A program made the position numbers and the translations under genes. DNA of 64,000 nt, taken from positions 28,749,437 through 28,813,436 of the forward strand of contig NC_059500.1 in the NCBI RefSeq assembly GCF_018139145.2, written 5' to 3'. Positions within the stretch are counted from its first letter, which is position 1, and each line of letters starts with the position of its first letter. Below, piece by piece: positions 24,413 to 61,700 of this stretch. A model generated the notes under the pieces. The model saw only the letters and a program-made list of their open reading frames with translations, was not told the DNA's origin and did not search any database. Origin of the DNA: Gymnogyps californianus (taxonomy: Eukaryota > Chordata > Aves > Accipitriformes > Cathartidae).

Positions 24413-27400
24413 CAATCTTTATAATTTGACTGGAAAAGGAGAATGGAAAAGAAACACCTCAAAGGGTGTTGTCTTGGTGAAAATATCTAGTCTTTCCCAA
24501 ATGAAATGGACCAGCATTTAGATAAAACATACAAAAAATTACAAGAAACATATCAGAAGTATAACAATTTTATTTTTTTTTTTTAGTAGTATGTTTCGTT
24601 TAAAGGATGTTTTACAAATGGGCATACTCTTTAATCACCTTTGTTACCATTTCACTATGAGAGTTTATAGTGTACACAGATGAGAATGGGGCAAAACTGT
24701 ACTGGGAATGTCTGTGAAATGCTGACTTTTAGGGATGAGATTGTAGGTTTTAGTGTCCTGACATAAGTTGCTTCTTTTACTAGTAGCAATCTGATGCCTT
24801 TGTCCTGATATTGTTGCCCTTAAATATGAATTAATCTGTATTTCTGTCATCATGCTCTTTTTGTTGAATTAATATTTAAAATAAGGTAGTGCTTTTACCT
24901 TGTTAGTTAAAAGCTAGGTACAATGTTCTTGATAGCTGCCAGACATTCTATTCTTGTTGCGGGTTGGGCAGGACAAAAATACATAGCATAATGGCTGTAA
25001 AAAGCAGCAGTAGTCCCAGAGAATGTTTTGAATATTAGCAAGATGTAACAAGAATGGTTTGGGGAGCTACCGTCATTGCTGAAAATGTCATATTCCATAA
25101 ATAAACTATTGAAATGAATGACCAATAATAATGTAGATTGGAAAACGATACTGGCAATATCTAGTTATTCCACATGCTTGTTGAAAATGACGTGAAAATA
25201 TATCTTAAATTATACAGGATATGTATCTGTCATTAGCTCCCTGTACTTTCCCACATGCTAGTATTACCTTGCTCCAATCATCACATGAGAATTGGTTTCT
25301 TAATAAAAACTAAGATAAAACACCAGGTCTTCTTTGAGTTCAGGTTTGTGTTGGGGTTTTTTTAATGACATCTGTTTGCAAATAAGTTTGGCTTAGCTTC
25401 AGGTTACTTCTTTTTCAATACAGAAAAAGACATAATTACATTTTAAATCTATACTTACATGTAGTTCCAAAAATGATTTTATCTTTATTTTCTTTCTAAT
25501 GGGAAACAATTTTGAGTGAAAATAATGTTGTTTAGTGCAGAGGGCAATTAGCACTTATTATGGAGTTTGAAATAGCTCTGTGAGTAATTTGGAGTGATGA
25601 TGAAGGCTAACTACTTAGCAGTTTGCATCTCCACTGTCTTTGAAGTGGTGCACTCCACGTACAAAAGGAAAAATAATCAAAGAACTGTTTTTCCAAAGTA
25701 GACTGCTTTTTACAGGGCAGGGTATATTAGTGTTAATGCTTGGGAAAGGTGCCAGATTTAAATTAGGGCAGTAGCAGTGGGAGATCCCCAGCCAAAGGCA
25801 CATATAGAATGTAGCAGGACAGCAGTGATTATTTTGTTACTTCAGTGTTTTGTTTTCTGACACCTTCACTAAACCCTGGGTTTCCTTGCTCCATTTCACT
25901 TTTCCTTTTGCACTCCCAAGACCCCAGCATACCTTATTTACCTGCATTTTTATTAGCTGTGTTTCTCTTTGAATAGACTTCAGTCATCATGATGTAAAAA
26001 ATTCTCCCATCCTGAAAGCTCCACCTTGGGCCACAAGTCATCCTTGTCTCTGACTCATTCTATCACAACAGTAAAACAGATTAAATAAGCAACTCTGAAT
26101 GGCAGAACAAATGTAACATAGTTTCTTTATGATTTGTCCTTTGGCAAGGTTCTCTGAAATCTAACAAAATGCATATTTTCACAGAAGCTTTGCTCTCAAG
26201 GCACTTCTCAGGTATCTCTTCCAGTTTTTTGGTGTTGAGATCCTGAGGGCAGGCAGCCTTCTGGAAGAGTTACCCTTTGCCTGGACATGTACTTTCATGA
26301 ACCTTCAGGTATATGCCTGTCTTTTGACCTATTTTTCTTTAAAAATTCAAATGCAGTTGGTTAAAGAGTTCAGAAGAGATTGAGCAACAAGCAACATGCA
26401 TCGTTAGCCTGTTTCTATAAGGAAACCATGCTAATAGTTCCACATCTAACAGATGCAGAATTAAAAATGGACACCCCCATTTACTTTATGCTTTTGTTGG
26501 GTGTTTGGGGGGGGGAATGTTTGTTTTTGACCTTTTTCTGTTCCTTAACAATTGCTAGTGACTGCTTGAGATCAGGTATAGTAGGGGAAAACTGCAGTTT
26601 GTGTTAAAGTATTTGAAAGCATGGGGCTAAAAAGGAGTGAAATTTAGTAAAAACGGCCACAAGTCAAAAGAGAGGAAAAATACCTTTTTTTTTTTTTTTT
26701 TTTCTTCTTAAACACCTGGACAAAACTTTTAGGTGTTAAAAAAGAGTGTGCTTGCACTGGAGAGAACATTGGAGGACAAGCTCTATGTCAATGGTAACCT
26801 ACCAAGAAGCAACTGATGGTGTTCAGAAAATGATAGGCCCCTGTAAAGCTAAGAACCAGAAGAGGTCCATAGTCTAGTCTACAAGTAAATCTGAAATAAG
26901 ACGTCTAACAATCTGTGGATTACCAGGCTCTGAGAGGGGCAGTTTAGGAATACAAAGCTATTGCAGACAAGTTCGGTTTTCTCTGCATCAGCCATCTGCA
27001 ATTAAATGCAAATTTGGGATCATTTTGGTTAATTGAAATAATGCTGTGGTGGACTTAAATTGAAGTGGTCGGTTGAGTGGACAAGCTGAAAAGCAGCAAA
27101 ACACTACAATTTGGCTTGCACCAGGGATGTTCTGTCAGAGAATTCTATGTGATGTTTGGACTCAAGGATGGATCCAGTGTGGTAGTTCATGTGTTACTTT
27201 TAGGTTTTGTGTTTTCATTTGGTGAGCTCTGGAGTAGAACTTGAATTTTTCTATATTTTCAGTTGTTATGCTTGTTAACAGCATGACGTGTTATAATTTT
27301 GACAGAATAGTGGGGTGAAGGGGAGGGACGTTGATTGCATTTGCTGCTGGATTCAAAGACATCTGTGGGAACTTTTGAGAAGAATGACAGCTCTATTTAA

Positions 27401-28285
27401 TAATTCAATAGCATGGACACACAATGAAGAGAAGAGGTAGTTACTTGGGTTCAGAACCAACTGGGAGAACGTTACTTGGAGGTGAATGGCCTTCATATCA
27501 CTAGCACTGAAAACTTTAGGCACTATATAGTCGCTGCATAATTTTAGTGAAGTACACAGACCTAACCAGAGATTGGTCATTAGGTGTTCTTCAGGTTGTG
27601 TAAGTACTTTACAGTGACCATTATTATACTAATTAGTAGAAGGGTGAAGCACTTCGGTGCTGAGCTAGCAGAATTAAAATAGGCTGCAGTACAGAGCAAA
27701 TGTCTGATTAGCTATGTAAGTATTGACCTGATAGGAAGGGGACACAATGCAGAGCACAAGTTCTGTATGACATCTGCTTATTGACAAGTACGGATTCCAT
27801 TGTTGTGAAGACTGTGCTTATACATCTTTTCATGCTTCTGTAGCCTATAAATGCTAGGGGAGGAGGGATGTAAAATAGGTTATGCCTTATTTTCTTGATG
27901 TTATTCTCTTTTCTGATATAGTTTTGGTTTTGCATGGATGTTAGAATTTTTATCTTTTAATGCTGCTAAAATATAATGTAGTAGTAATTCTTTTAGGGGT
28001 TAGTGAGCCATCACAAATCTGTGTTATAAAGATAATGAATAGGCAACTACTTGCAGGTGTTTAATTTCATGGTGTTTTAGTGCAGTCTTCAATCAGTTGC
28101 TCCTAATGCTAGCTGCAAAGCAATACTGAAGTATGGATTGTAATTCACTCATCTGGAGGTGGCTTTTGGTTTTGTTTTGTTTTTTTGCACTGGCATAGAG
28201 CGAAGACAGTCCTAGTCCCAAGCGACAACGCCTTTCCCATTCAGTCTTTGACTATACAGCAGCATCACCAGCCCCATCACCACCA

Positions 28286-53009
<24,724 letters not shown>

Positions 53010-53509
53010 NNNNNNNNNNNNNNNNNNNNNNNNNNNNNNNNNNNNNNNNNNNNNNNNNNNNNNNNNNNNNNNNNNNNNNNNNNNNNNNNNNNNNNNNNNN
53101 NNNNNNNNNNNNNNNNNNNNNNNNNNNNNNNNNNNNNNNNNNNNNNNNNNNNNNNNNNNNNNNNNNNNNNNNNNNNNNNNNNNNNNNNNNNNNNNNNNNN
53201 NNNNNNNNNNNNNNNNNNNNNNNNNNNNNNNNNNNNNNNNNNNNNNNNNNNNNNNNNNNNNNNNNNNNNNNNNNNNNNNNNNNNNNNNNNNNNNNNNNNN
53301 NNNNNNNNNNNNNNNNNNNNNNNNNNNNNNNNNNNNNNNNNNNNNNNNNNNNNNNNNNNNNNNNNNNNNNNNNNNNNNNNNNNNNNNNNNNNNNNNNNNN
53401 NNNNNNNNNNNNNNNNNNNNNNNNNNNNNNNNNNNNNNNNNNNNNNNNNNNNNNNNNNNNNNNNNNNNNNNNNNNNNNNNNNNNNNNNNNNNNNNNNNNN
53501 NNNNNNNNN
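53010..53509. other. Assembly gap (500 N)
   Basis: Exactly 500 undetermined bases. A round number suggests a nominal size, so the real interval may be longer. It falls between the incomplete RING of RNF38 and the CR1/LTR cluster upstream of TRIM14, where the RNF38 terminal exon and 3' UTR are expected. Confidence 0.99.
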
Positions 53510-53802
53510 CAGTGCTGTCTACAACTCCCTCATGAGAGTAGATAGAGAAGATGAGGCCACAACTCTCCTTGGAAGCACACAGTGAAACAACATGGTACAA
53601 GTTGTAATGAGGAAAATGTTGATTTGACACTGGACAAGTTTTCACTGTGAGGATGGTCAAACACTGGAACAGGGTCCCAAGGAGGTTGTGAAATCCTCGT
53701 CTTTACTCATTTTAAAGCAGGCACTAGCGCTTTTCGGGGGGGGGTTGTGAAAGCGAATGATCTCCAGATATCCCTAACAATACTTATAACTCCATGATTC
53801 TA
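53510..53802 (+). mobile_element. CR1 LINE 3' tail, 5' end in the assembly gap
   Basis: Reads in CR1 sense direction: TACAACTCCCTCATGAGAG, then GTCAAACACTGGAACAGGGT and CCAAGGAGGTTGTGAAATCC, ending near CTCCATGATTCTA, a typical CR1 terminus. A G-run interrupts it at about 53736-53745. Because it starts at the gap edge, its full length is unknown. Confidence 0.8.
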
Positions 53803-53932
53803 GCAGGGGGTCCATACAAGGCACTTTTGGAGGAAGTCTTTCTAAATCCCTGATTATCTCAGCAGCTCTTTGGCAGGCATGAGATTCCTCCTGCTTTCAG
53901 TGGGACTGCCCTTGCTCCTCAATGCTCCACAT

Positions 53933-54515
53933 TGTCCTGGTTTCAGCTGGGACAGAGTTAATTTTCTTCCTAGTAGCTGGTACAGTGCTGTATTTTGGAT
54001 GTAGTGTGAGAATAATGCTGATAACACACTGATGTTTTTAGTTGTTGCTAAGCAGTGCTTATTGTAAGTAAAGGATTTTTCAGTTTCCCATGCTCTGCCA
54101 GCGAGGACGTGCACAAGAAGCTGGGAGGCAGCATGGCCAGGACAGCTGACCTGAACTAGCCAAAGGGATATTCCATACCATAGAACGTCATGCTCAGTAT
54201 ATAACTGGGGAGAGCTAGCGGGAGGGGCTGATTACTGCTCAGGGACTGGCCGGGCATCGGTCAGGGGATGGTGAGCAATTGCATTGTGCATCACTTGTTT
54301 TTTTCCTTGGGTTTTATTTTTCTCTCCGTTATCTTCCTTTTCATTACAATTATTATTATTACATTTTATTTTTTTCAATTATTAAACTGTTTCTATCTCA
54401 ACCCCCGAGTTTCACTTTTTTTTTTCCGATTCTCCTCCCCATCTCACTGGGAGGGGGGAGGAGTGAGTGAGTGGCTGCGTGGTGGTTAGTTGCCCGTTGG
54501 TGTTAAACCACGACA
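53933..54515 (+). mobile_element. Solo ERV LTR upstream of TRIM14
   Basis: Begins TGTCCTGGTTTCAGCTGGGA and ends TTAAACCACGACA. It is full length and of the same family as 17231-17828, in the opposite orientation. A TATATAA box lies at 54198-54204, and ATTAAA, then a T-rich tract and a G-rich stretch, lie in the 3' half. The flanks are CACAT (53928-53932) and CGCAT (54516-54520), a 5-bp duplication with one mismatch. It lies in the same orientation as TRIM14, with its 3' end about 850 bases before the TRIM14 start codon. Confidence 0.9.
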
Positions 54516-54758
54516 CGCATCCTCATGTATTAATACATATACTGACCCTCAAACTTTCCACCCAAATACTTGCTTTTAAATCTCTATTTTTCAACTTTTT
54601 TTTTTTTTTTTTGCAATCCAATATTCTGGATTGCTTTTACTCACAGAAAGAAATAAGCAGATTTAAAAAACCCTTATGAATTTGTCTGAATGTAGCTAAG
54701 AGTTTTGGCCAAAGAAAGTAAATAAGTATGCAAATTTTGTACGAGTGTGAGCGTTTTA

Positions 54759-54822
54759 TTTCGATTTCTATAAATGAGACGTTACACAGGACAAAAATCT
54801 AACTGAAAAACAGAAAGCGAAA
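54759..54822 (+). promoter_or_regulatory. TRIM14: Twin ISRE/IRF cores and TATA-like box upstream of TRIM14
   Basis: TTTCGATTTC at 54759-54768 is GAAATCGAAA on the minus strand, a perfect GAAANNGAAA core. GAAAGCGAAA at 54813-54822 is a second perfect core on the plus strand and is preceded by GAAAAACA, giving three GAAA units in a row. TATAAAT follows the first core at 54769-54775. IRF and ISGF3 factors bind this pattern, and mammalian TRIM14 is interferon-inducible. The sites lie about 540-600 bases upstream of the ATG, between the solo LTR and the CpG island. Function is inferred. Confidence 0.6.
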
Positions 54823-54939
54823 AAACATACCCTGAAGTCGAATTGTTCCATTTTTTGATCGGATTAAGTGTTTTGCCCAGCTATAAAACTGAGGGCATTC
54901 CTCATCGACGCAGCTGAAATTCCACAAAATAGCAATTTT

Positions 54940-55750
54940 TCCAACTCGGGTACCAGACGAGGGCAGCTGCTCGTCCGTGCAGCTCCCACGGCACTGCCTC
55001 TCCCGCTCCCCATGCGCACCGGGAGCCAGGCGCAGTTCTTGCCAGCATTTACTGCCCGGCACCGACCGCTGAATCAGGGCTCAACCCGCCGCTGCCGCCG
55101 TGGGGCCCAGCTCCGGCGGGGGGTGACGCAGGTCGGCCCCGCTCCGCCGCCCGCCTTCTCCGAAGGGCAAGAGGCACGGCGATGCCGCCGGCCGCGAGCA
55201 GGAGCTCCCCTGCGCGCCTGCGGACGACACGCCTCCCGCCGCCCCGCGCCCAGCCGCCGCTTGCCGGGCGAAGCGCGGCATCCCCGCCCACTGCGCTCAC
55301 CGCGCCGCCTGCCCGCGCCCCGCCGCTCCGCCCGCCCGCCCGCATCCGGCGCCGCGGCCGCCATGGCGCAGGGGGAGTCGCGGGCCCTAGCCTCGGGGGT
55401 GCGGGTGTGCGGCGTCCACGCGGGGCGGCCGCTGGAGCTGTTCTGCGAGGACTGCGGGCGCTGCGTCTGCGCCCTCTGCCTGGCCCTGGGCCCGCACCGC
55501 GGACACCGCGCCGGCCTCCTGCCCCACGCCGTCCGCCACAAGCAGGTGAGCGCCGCGTACGGGCACCGGGCGATGTCCCCGCCGCATGCCCGGCCCGGCC
55601 TGTGCCTCCCGCGGAGCCGTGCGTGTTCGGGACAGCCGAGCCTTGCTGCGGGTTTGCCGCGTCGGCGACTTTTTCTGCGAGACCAGCTCCAGCGGGGCGG
55701 GGGGACGCCACTGGGGTATAACCAGGAGCTGGGGGGGCCACGCGGCACGG
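54940..55750. promoter_or_regulatory. TRIM14: CpG-island promoter and 5' UTR of TRIM14
   Basis: A very GC- and CpG-rich block that starts abruptly after AT-rich sequence and includes the first coding exon. Several GC boxes are visible and no TATA box lies within it. The long frames on both strands in this block are composition effects. Transcription may start either in this island or at the TATA/ISRE region just upstream. Confidence 0.75.
55363..55545 (+). CDS. TRIM14: TRIM14 exon 1: B-box type 2
   Basis: 61 codons from MAQGESRALASG to the donor CAG/GTGAGC. Zinc ligands in order are Cys16, His19, Cys28, Cys31, Cys36, Cys39, His45 and His48, a complete B-box 2 (C-x2-H-x8-C-x2-C-x4-C-x2-C-x5-H-x2-H). 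The segment CVCALCLALGPHRGH closely resembles human TRIM14. No RING precedes it. Confidence 0.92.
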
Positions 55751-58700
55751 AGCAAAGATCTTCCTGATTTGGTTGTGTGTCTTCCCGGTTTTTTGCTCAT
55801 TCCTGGGACTGGTGCAGCTGGGTTTTCTTTTGCCAGAGTGAGATGATGGCAGCTGTGAGCATTAGTGCAGTGGGCAGCAGCAGGCTGAGTATCTTCAGCC
55901 TTCGGCCTTGCTTTGCTTGCCTTATAAGCAGCTTGCGGAGCTCAGGTTTTGTTGTCACATCAATTTTGTAGTCTGTAGTGGCTAGCAGAACAAAGTTTCT
56001 GTACTTTCACAAGTGCTTTGTAAATCCCATATGGACAGGGGTCAGTGTGTTGTCACTGCACAAGAACATGGTTCATGCATGAGAGGGAAAGAGTTATCTA
56101 GTCACACCTCAAGTGCACACATAACAGGAGTGTAAATCAAGGGACAATGGGGAGGTGACATTGACTGTTAGGTCACACGCAGCAGCATTTTCTCCTCAGA
56201 CCTTGTGTGGGGAATCAGAGGAGGTTGGTTGCCCTGGGGGACTTGTTTTCATTGTCAAGCTGGAAGTATCTTTGACAGAAACATGGATGCCACAGGGGAA
56301 AGGGAAGGGCCATTTCTGTTTATCCCCTTCCCCCATCACTGTAGCTTGCTAGACCACAGGGAGTCTTCATGCACAGAGCCTGTTCTCTGACAACTCCTTG
56401 GGGATGGGGAGTAGGGGTTGTTGTGGTTGTTGCCTACCCTGGTAGGCAGCTAAGCACCACACAGCTGCCTGCTCATTCCCCCTCCCTTGCCCAATGGGAC
56501 AGGGGAAGAGGAGAGGAAGACTAAAACCAAGAAAACTCGTGGGTTGAGATAAAAATAGTTTAATAAGCGAAGGAGAAGTGGAAGAAGAGAGAAAGAGAAC
56601 AAAACAAGTGATGCAAAGGCAGTCATTCACCACCTCCCATGCGTAGACCAATGCCCAGCCAGTTCCTGAGCAAAAGATGACTAACCCACCTAAACCCTCT
56701 CCTCTCCGTTTTGTTGCTGAGCATGATGTTATATGGCATGGAATTTAGTTCAGGTCATCTGCCTGCTTGTGTCCCCTCCCAGCCTCTTGTGCACTCACAG
56801 TATAGTCACATCTAAAACACAGCACAATACGAGCTGCTATGAGGAAAATTAACTGCATCCCAGCCACAACCAGCACAGGGGTTCTTCCCTAAGCTTTTTT
56901 TATTCATCCCAGTTTAGCTGTCTGTCGAGCAGCCCTAGGAGGCTTTGCAAGCTTGCCCAATACTTCCTGGTTGTGCTTTGTTTTACTCTGGAGAGCCTGC
57001 CAGGAGGCTTGCTGAGGCCTGCATGCTGTGGTGCTAAGCTTGGGAGGCTTAAAAAGTAGTAACACAGAGGTTTGATGTTCAGGAGCTTTTTTTTTTTTCC
57101 CTGCACAATTTCGGAGAGCTCCTTCCCACTCCTTCTCTGGTATTTTGAAGCAGTGTAACTAGGAAGTTTCCTAGTTCCCACAGATTGTGAGCAGATGCAC
57201 AGGTCATGCTAAATTCTTCTGGCATTTTATTGCATTTCACGTTAGAGAGCAGTACAAGGGCAGAGGGCAGTACACTGGGCCGCAAGCAGCCACACAGGGG
57301 AAAGACCATTGAAGATGTCAGAGCAACTCAGAGCACTGTTCCTGCCTGCTGGTGTGCTTTCATCTGAAGTATCCCTCTTGCAGCTGGGAACTCACTACAG
57401 TGTGTGCATTCCCTGCATGACACGGGGGCAATGTGTGGATACAGGTATTGTATTGTAGCAACCTGATTTGAGCCAGGGTAAAGTGCACAAAGCGACAAGT
57501 TGTGCTGGTTCCCTGGGGGACTGTTGGACACGGGGGAGCAGATGCTGTTGATAACTAGTTACTTGTCTTTGTGCCAAAATAGGAAGTGAGCAGAGTAGAA
57601 ACTTGGGTCCCCATGTGACACTCTGTCCCTAGGAAGTTTCTGCTGACGTCTACTGGCTTAGGGTTGCAGAGGTTTCAGGCACAAACTATCAAAAGTAGTT
57701 GTAGCCTAAGAGATGGTATTTTGACTAGTGATTTTGTTTGCTGAGAGCAGTTATTCTGTGCAGCCCTTGTGATGTGACATCAACCAGGCAGCAAGTGAGA
57801 AGCTTCCTCAGTGCTTTTAGCAAATCCTAGCTGTGAATGCTAAGAAGAGATGAGAACCATTGTGCAAGGTCCCTCAGCTGGTTCATTTCTGGATCTAACG
57901 TTGTATAAAGTCATCTGGAAGGACGCTGCCTGTGCTCCTGAATGCAGAACATAGGATCAGCACACTGTGCACTTGATATGTGTCCTGTGGGCCTGACTGG
58001 AGCTAGGAGTCTCATCTCTCATAAATTCTTGCTTTTACAGTGTTTTCACTTGAGTGAGTTGGGAGATCCAGGCAATCCCTAAAGGAATGGTTTTGGAGTT
58101 GGTTCCTCAGGGTGAATGACATGGGTTGCCTGCCAGTGTTGCAGACACAGTGTCTCCACTGCTACGAAGCAGCTCTTTTGTTTACCTCTGTAAAGAAAGT
58201 AATGCTTAACCAGAAATGCTTGGGGTTGGCCTAAGTATTTGCATATGATCACTGTTGTGAGGGAGTGAGTGCCTGAGGTGATGTGTTTTACTAGCAGAGA
58301 AGGAAGATTGGGTTTTGCTCAGGTCTTTGTCAGTCTTTGAGGAAGGGAATGAGTCTAGGCTGCAAAATAAATTGAGGAAGAACTCCTGAATCTTCAAGTG
58401 GTTGAGAACTCTTCTGGTCCTTCAGGGATAAGACTGGAAAATTGTGGCTGGAATGAATAGCATAACATGAGTGTCTTGCTCCATGCAAGAACATTTATCT
58501 GCTTTCATGGATGTGCCTGTGCCAAGGGACTTCCAGATGCAGAGTATCTGGCTTTTGCTGGGAGCCCATTTTCTTCTGACTCTGTCATAATCAAATGAAC
58601 AATTGCACGTATTTTCAAAGGAGGCACATGTCAAAAATGCAAACTGTTGCCCATGAAGCAACACTTACGCTCAGTTTGTCAACTCAGCAGAGTTTAAATG

Positions 58701-61700
58701 CCTTGCTGACCTGGGGCTGTTGCAGTGAGCTGGTACATGTGCATGCAGATGCTCTTGACTGGGTCCTAGTTGCAGGACAGGACACTGATAACAGCTACAG
58801 CTCTGGAGCTAGCTTATCTGGTATTTACTCAGAGGCTGTGTTACAACACTAGTGCACTGAGAGCATGGGACAGCATTGCGTGGATCTTTCATGGTACTAA
58901 TGATAAAAATGCATCACCAAGTGCACCAAGACTGTTCAACGTGCTGGACAGAGGACAGCCCATTTCAGAGGGCTGCGGGTGAGAAACTGTGGGGGTAGAC
59001 ACAGCAGAACATTAACTGTGCATCTCAGGGCACACCACAAATATCACAGACACTGTGATTACCAACCAAGCTGATAATATTTGTTATTGCAGGCATTCAG
59101 ACTACAGCATCACTGTAGTGATAGTGGGGTATTTCTGATTGGTCTTTTGTACACTGGTAAGCAGCCTGAACATTCACTGGATTTTAACTCTAGATACAGC
59201 CTCCCATTGATCCTCTGAATAAAAGTACTTGGTTAGCTGCCCTTCAGCTGCTAAATGCATGAGCATGTAGTCTTGAAATGCACAGTGCCATAGATTTAAA
59301 GATGAAAATGTTTTTTCACCATAGGTTTCTTACGAAGGTGGTACTAATTTGCACAGCTCTCCGAATCTTACTAGTATAACCACTAGGAGCAGGTGAAATG
59401 TTGAAATCCTTATGTTTTATCACTACTGGCCTTAATAAGCTTCATAAACTGAGTGTTTCAGTGACATACTCCCCTATGGAAAGCAAGCTGGATACTGATT
59501 TCTGTTTTCTACAGATGTTGTTATGAAACTCTTTTATTTTGTTTCATTGCTGTATAGGAACTCATGGCATTGTGTTTGAAGGATCTAGAAGAGAGAAAAG
59601 AGCAAGAAGCTGGTAACAGAAGGAGCATAGAGCAGGCTGCTAATGATCTGAAGGTAAAGTGTGGTTTGCTTCTCCACTGGATGGTCATTTTCCAAGGAGA
59701 GACATTTTGCTTTCTCTGTAGCTATTCAAAGACCCAGGCAGCTACTGCTTCTCAGGAAAAGAGTGTATTCCCTGTATCCATCACAACATATTACTATCCA
59801 AGGGAGAGAAGAGGGAAAGACTCTCCAAAGGCCTGGCCCTCACTCCCTGATCAGCCGAACATCTCTGGAAGAACAAGGTTGAAATTTTTGTGCAGAGGAG
59901 TAGTAAATAGCCCCAGCCGCCTATGTTATTCTGGCTTCACTGATGTATGTTGCATTGCACTGAACTGCATTATTGAATAGTCTGACTTCAGAGTTAAGTA
60001 AACACAGGAACAGCTCTATTGATTCTGTCTTAAGAATGGGAATGTATGCTAAGCTCCACCTCATTTATAGAGCATGAAATGGCTTTTGCTCTAGGGAGCA
60101 TCTCTAGGCATCTCTTGTTACAGAAATGTCAGTAAGAGCTGGAGGGAGCTCTGTAGAGGTTTGGGACATTGCGGTTTGATGTCACTTTGTTTTGGAGGCT
60201 TTCTTTTCCTAGCAGCTCCCTGTCCCTAGCTTGCTTTAAAAGGGGGCAAAGTGTTGCTAGCGAAGGACCAGGTCTGCTGCTTGTAGCAGTTAGTACCTGA
60301 CCCTGTTACCTTCCAGCTGAAAACAGCGTTTTCTGCATAAATAAGCATCTTGGAATCTGCCCTCAAGCTTTTCCATCCCGGACATCAGGAGGTAAATCCT
60401 GGCTTCAGGAGGTAAATCCTGGCTGCACTCCCTTAAGGGGTAAACACCCATTTCTCAAGAGATGCAGCAAATCAGTAAAGTTCAACGGAAATGTAACATT
60501 GAAAGCCTGGGAGAGAAATGCCTGAAATGTTGATGGTCTGTTGAGTATGGGGGGGACACTCTTCTGCTTCATCTATAGGCACATGCCATTATGAGCAAAA
60601 GGCAGCTGTCAGACAAAGTGTCTGAGCTCCAGTTACTACTTCGGGAAGAGGAGAGTCTGGCGAAAAACTTCATTGATGAAAAGACTCAACAAGCCCTGGA
60701 AGCACATGATCAGCAGTTGGAGTCCTGTCAAGAAAAGCTGGCAGCCCTGGAGACCTTCTCACATCGAATCAGACAAATACAACAGCACAGTGATCCTATT
60801 CAGTTGCTGGAGGTGGTATTGTATGGTCTCTGCTACCTGTTATCCTCATAGTCCCTGGTAAACTGCTTTAGTGATCTGCTGTGTAGATCCTTCTGTACGT
60901 AAGCAGCATCTTTCTCACTGCTTTTTAATCTTCTTTTTCTTGGTATTTTGGTGAACCAGTTTGGTTCCTGATTTTTGAGCTGTTAGGTGTTCCTGCTATG
61001 GCATTGATTTCAGGTCTGTATGAAATTCATGTTAATTTTAAGCACATATGGAACAGAGTTATATGTGTCTCTTAATCTCGAAGACAAACGCTGTATCAGG
61101 TCTTTCCTTGTGCAATGTAACATGAAGGTCTGAGGAAAGGCAGCCCTCTTGGGAACCGTAGGAGGAAGGCTAAATTGTCCGATTTCTTTAATCACAAGAG
61201 ATCCTAATCACCCTGAGCAATAGCCATCATTTTGCTGGAGGGGGCAGTGTTTTTCTTTTTGCCTACAGATAAATGTCAGCTTCTCTTTCCTCATGATCTT
61301 CTTCACCTTCCTTGGGAAGAGTGTGTTGCCATGTGCTTATGCCCTGACACAGGCCAAAGGATGCCATTCTTCACGGGAAGGCCTGTGGTGCATTTTTACA
61401 TCCTTGCAACTTAGCAGACTTGAGAGTTTTCGCTGTTGTGAGTGATGTGGCCCTGGCATTCTGCTGTGTGTGCTAGCAACATACCTCCACATGGGAAGCT
61501 GCTCTTCCTGGTTTTGGAGAGACTTTTTGTGGGGAAGGTTGGATTTTATTCTTTAGATTGCTTTTAAAACTTAGTGGTTTAATTTTCCCATTGTTAGGAT
61601 TTCCCACAAAGGGTCCTAGCGAGGTTAAACACATTCCCATGTTGGAGTGTCCTGGAGGGCCCTGTTTCAACCATGACTGCTGGGTTCTCCATCTCTGGGG

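Larger units (their letters stand above)
5480..28198 (+). other. RNF38: RNF38 intron 1 (22.7 kb)
   Basis: The span runs from the first-exon donor to the first coding acceptor. Recognised contents are the LTR at 8917-9979, CR1 at 11463-12585 and 16484-17000, the solo LTR at 17231-17828 and the repeat island at 18733-21250. Between these (5.75-8.9, 10.0-11.4, 12.6-16.4 and 21.3-28.2 kb) I see only AT-rich non-coding sequence, a (TG)n at 24388-24412 and a T19 run at 26685-26703. I found no exon corresponding to human RNF38 residues 1-54. Confidence 0.6.
55546..59557 (+). other. TRIM14: TRIM14 intron 1
   Basis: Carries the CpG-island tail, the solo LTR at 56419-56877 and otherwise unassigned sequence. 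Open frames at 56.1-56.4 and 58.6-59.0 kb are short and show no recognisable domain. Confidence 0.8.

Noticed and set aside
54868..55767. 299-codon plus-strand frame spanning the TRIM14 start region
   Set aside because: It overlaps the B-box exon in another frame and reads through the intron donor. Its length comes from GC composition. The B-box frame starting at 55363 is the real one.
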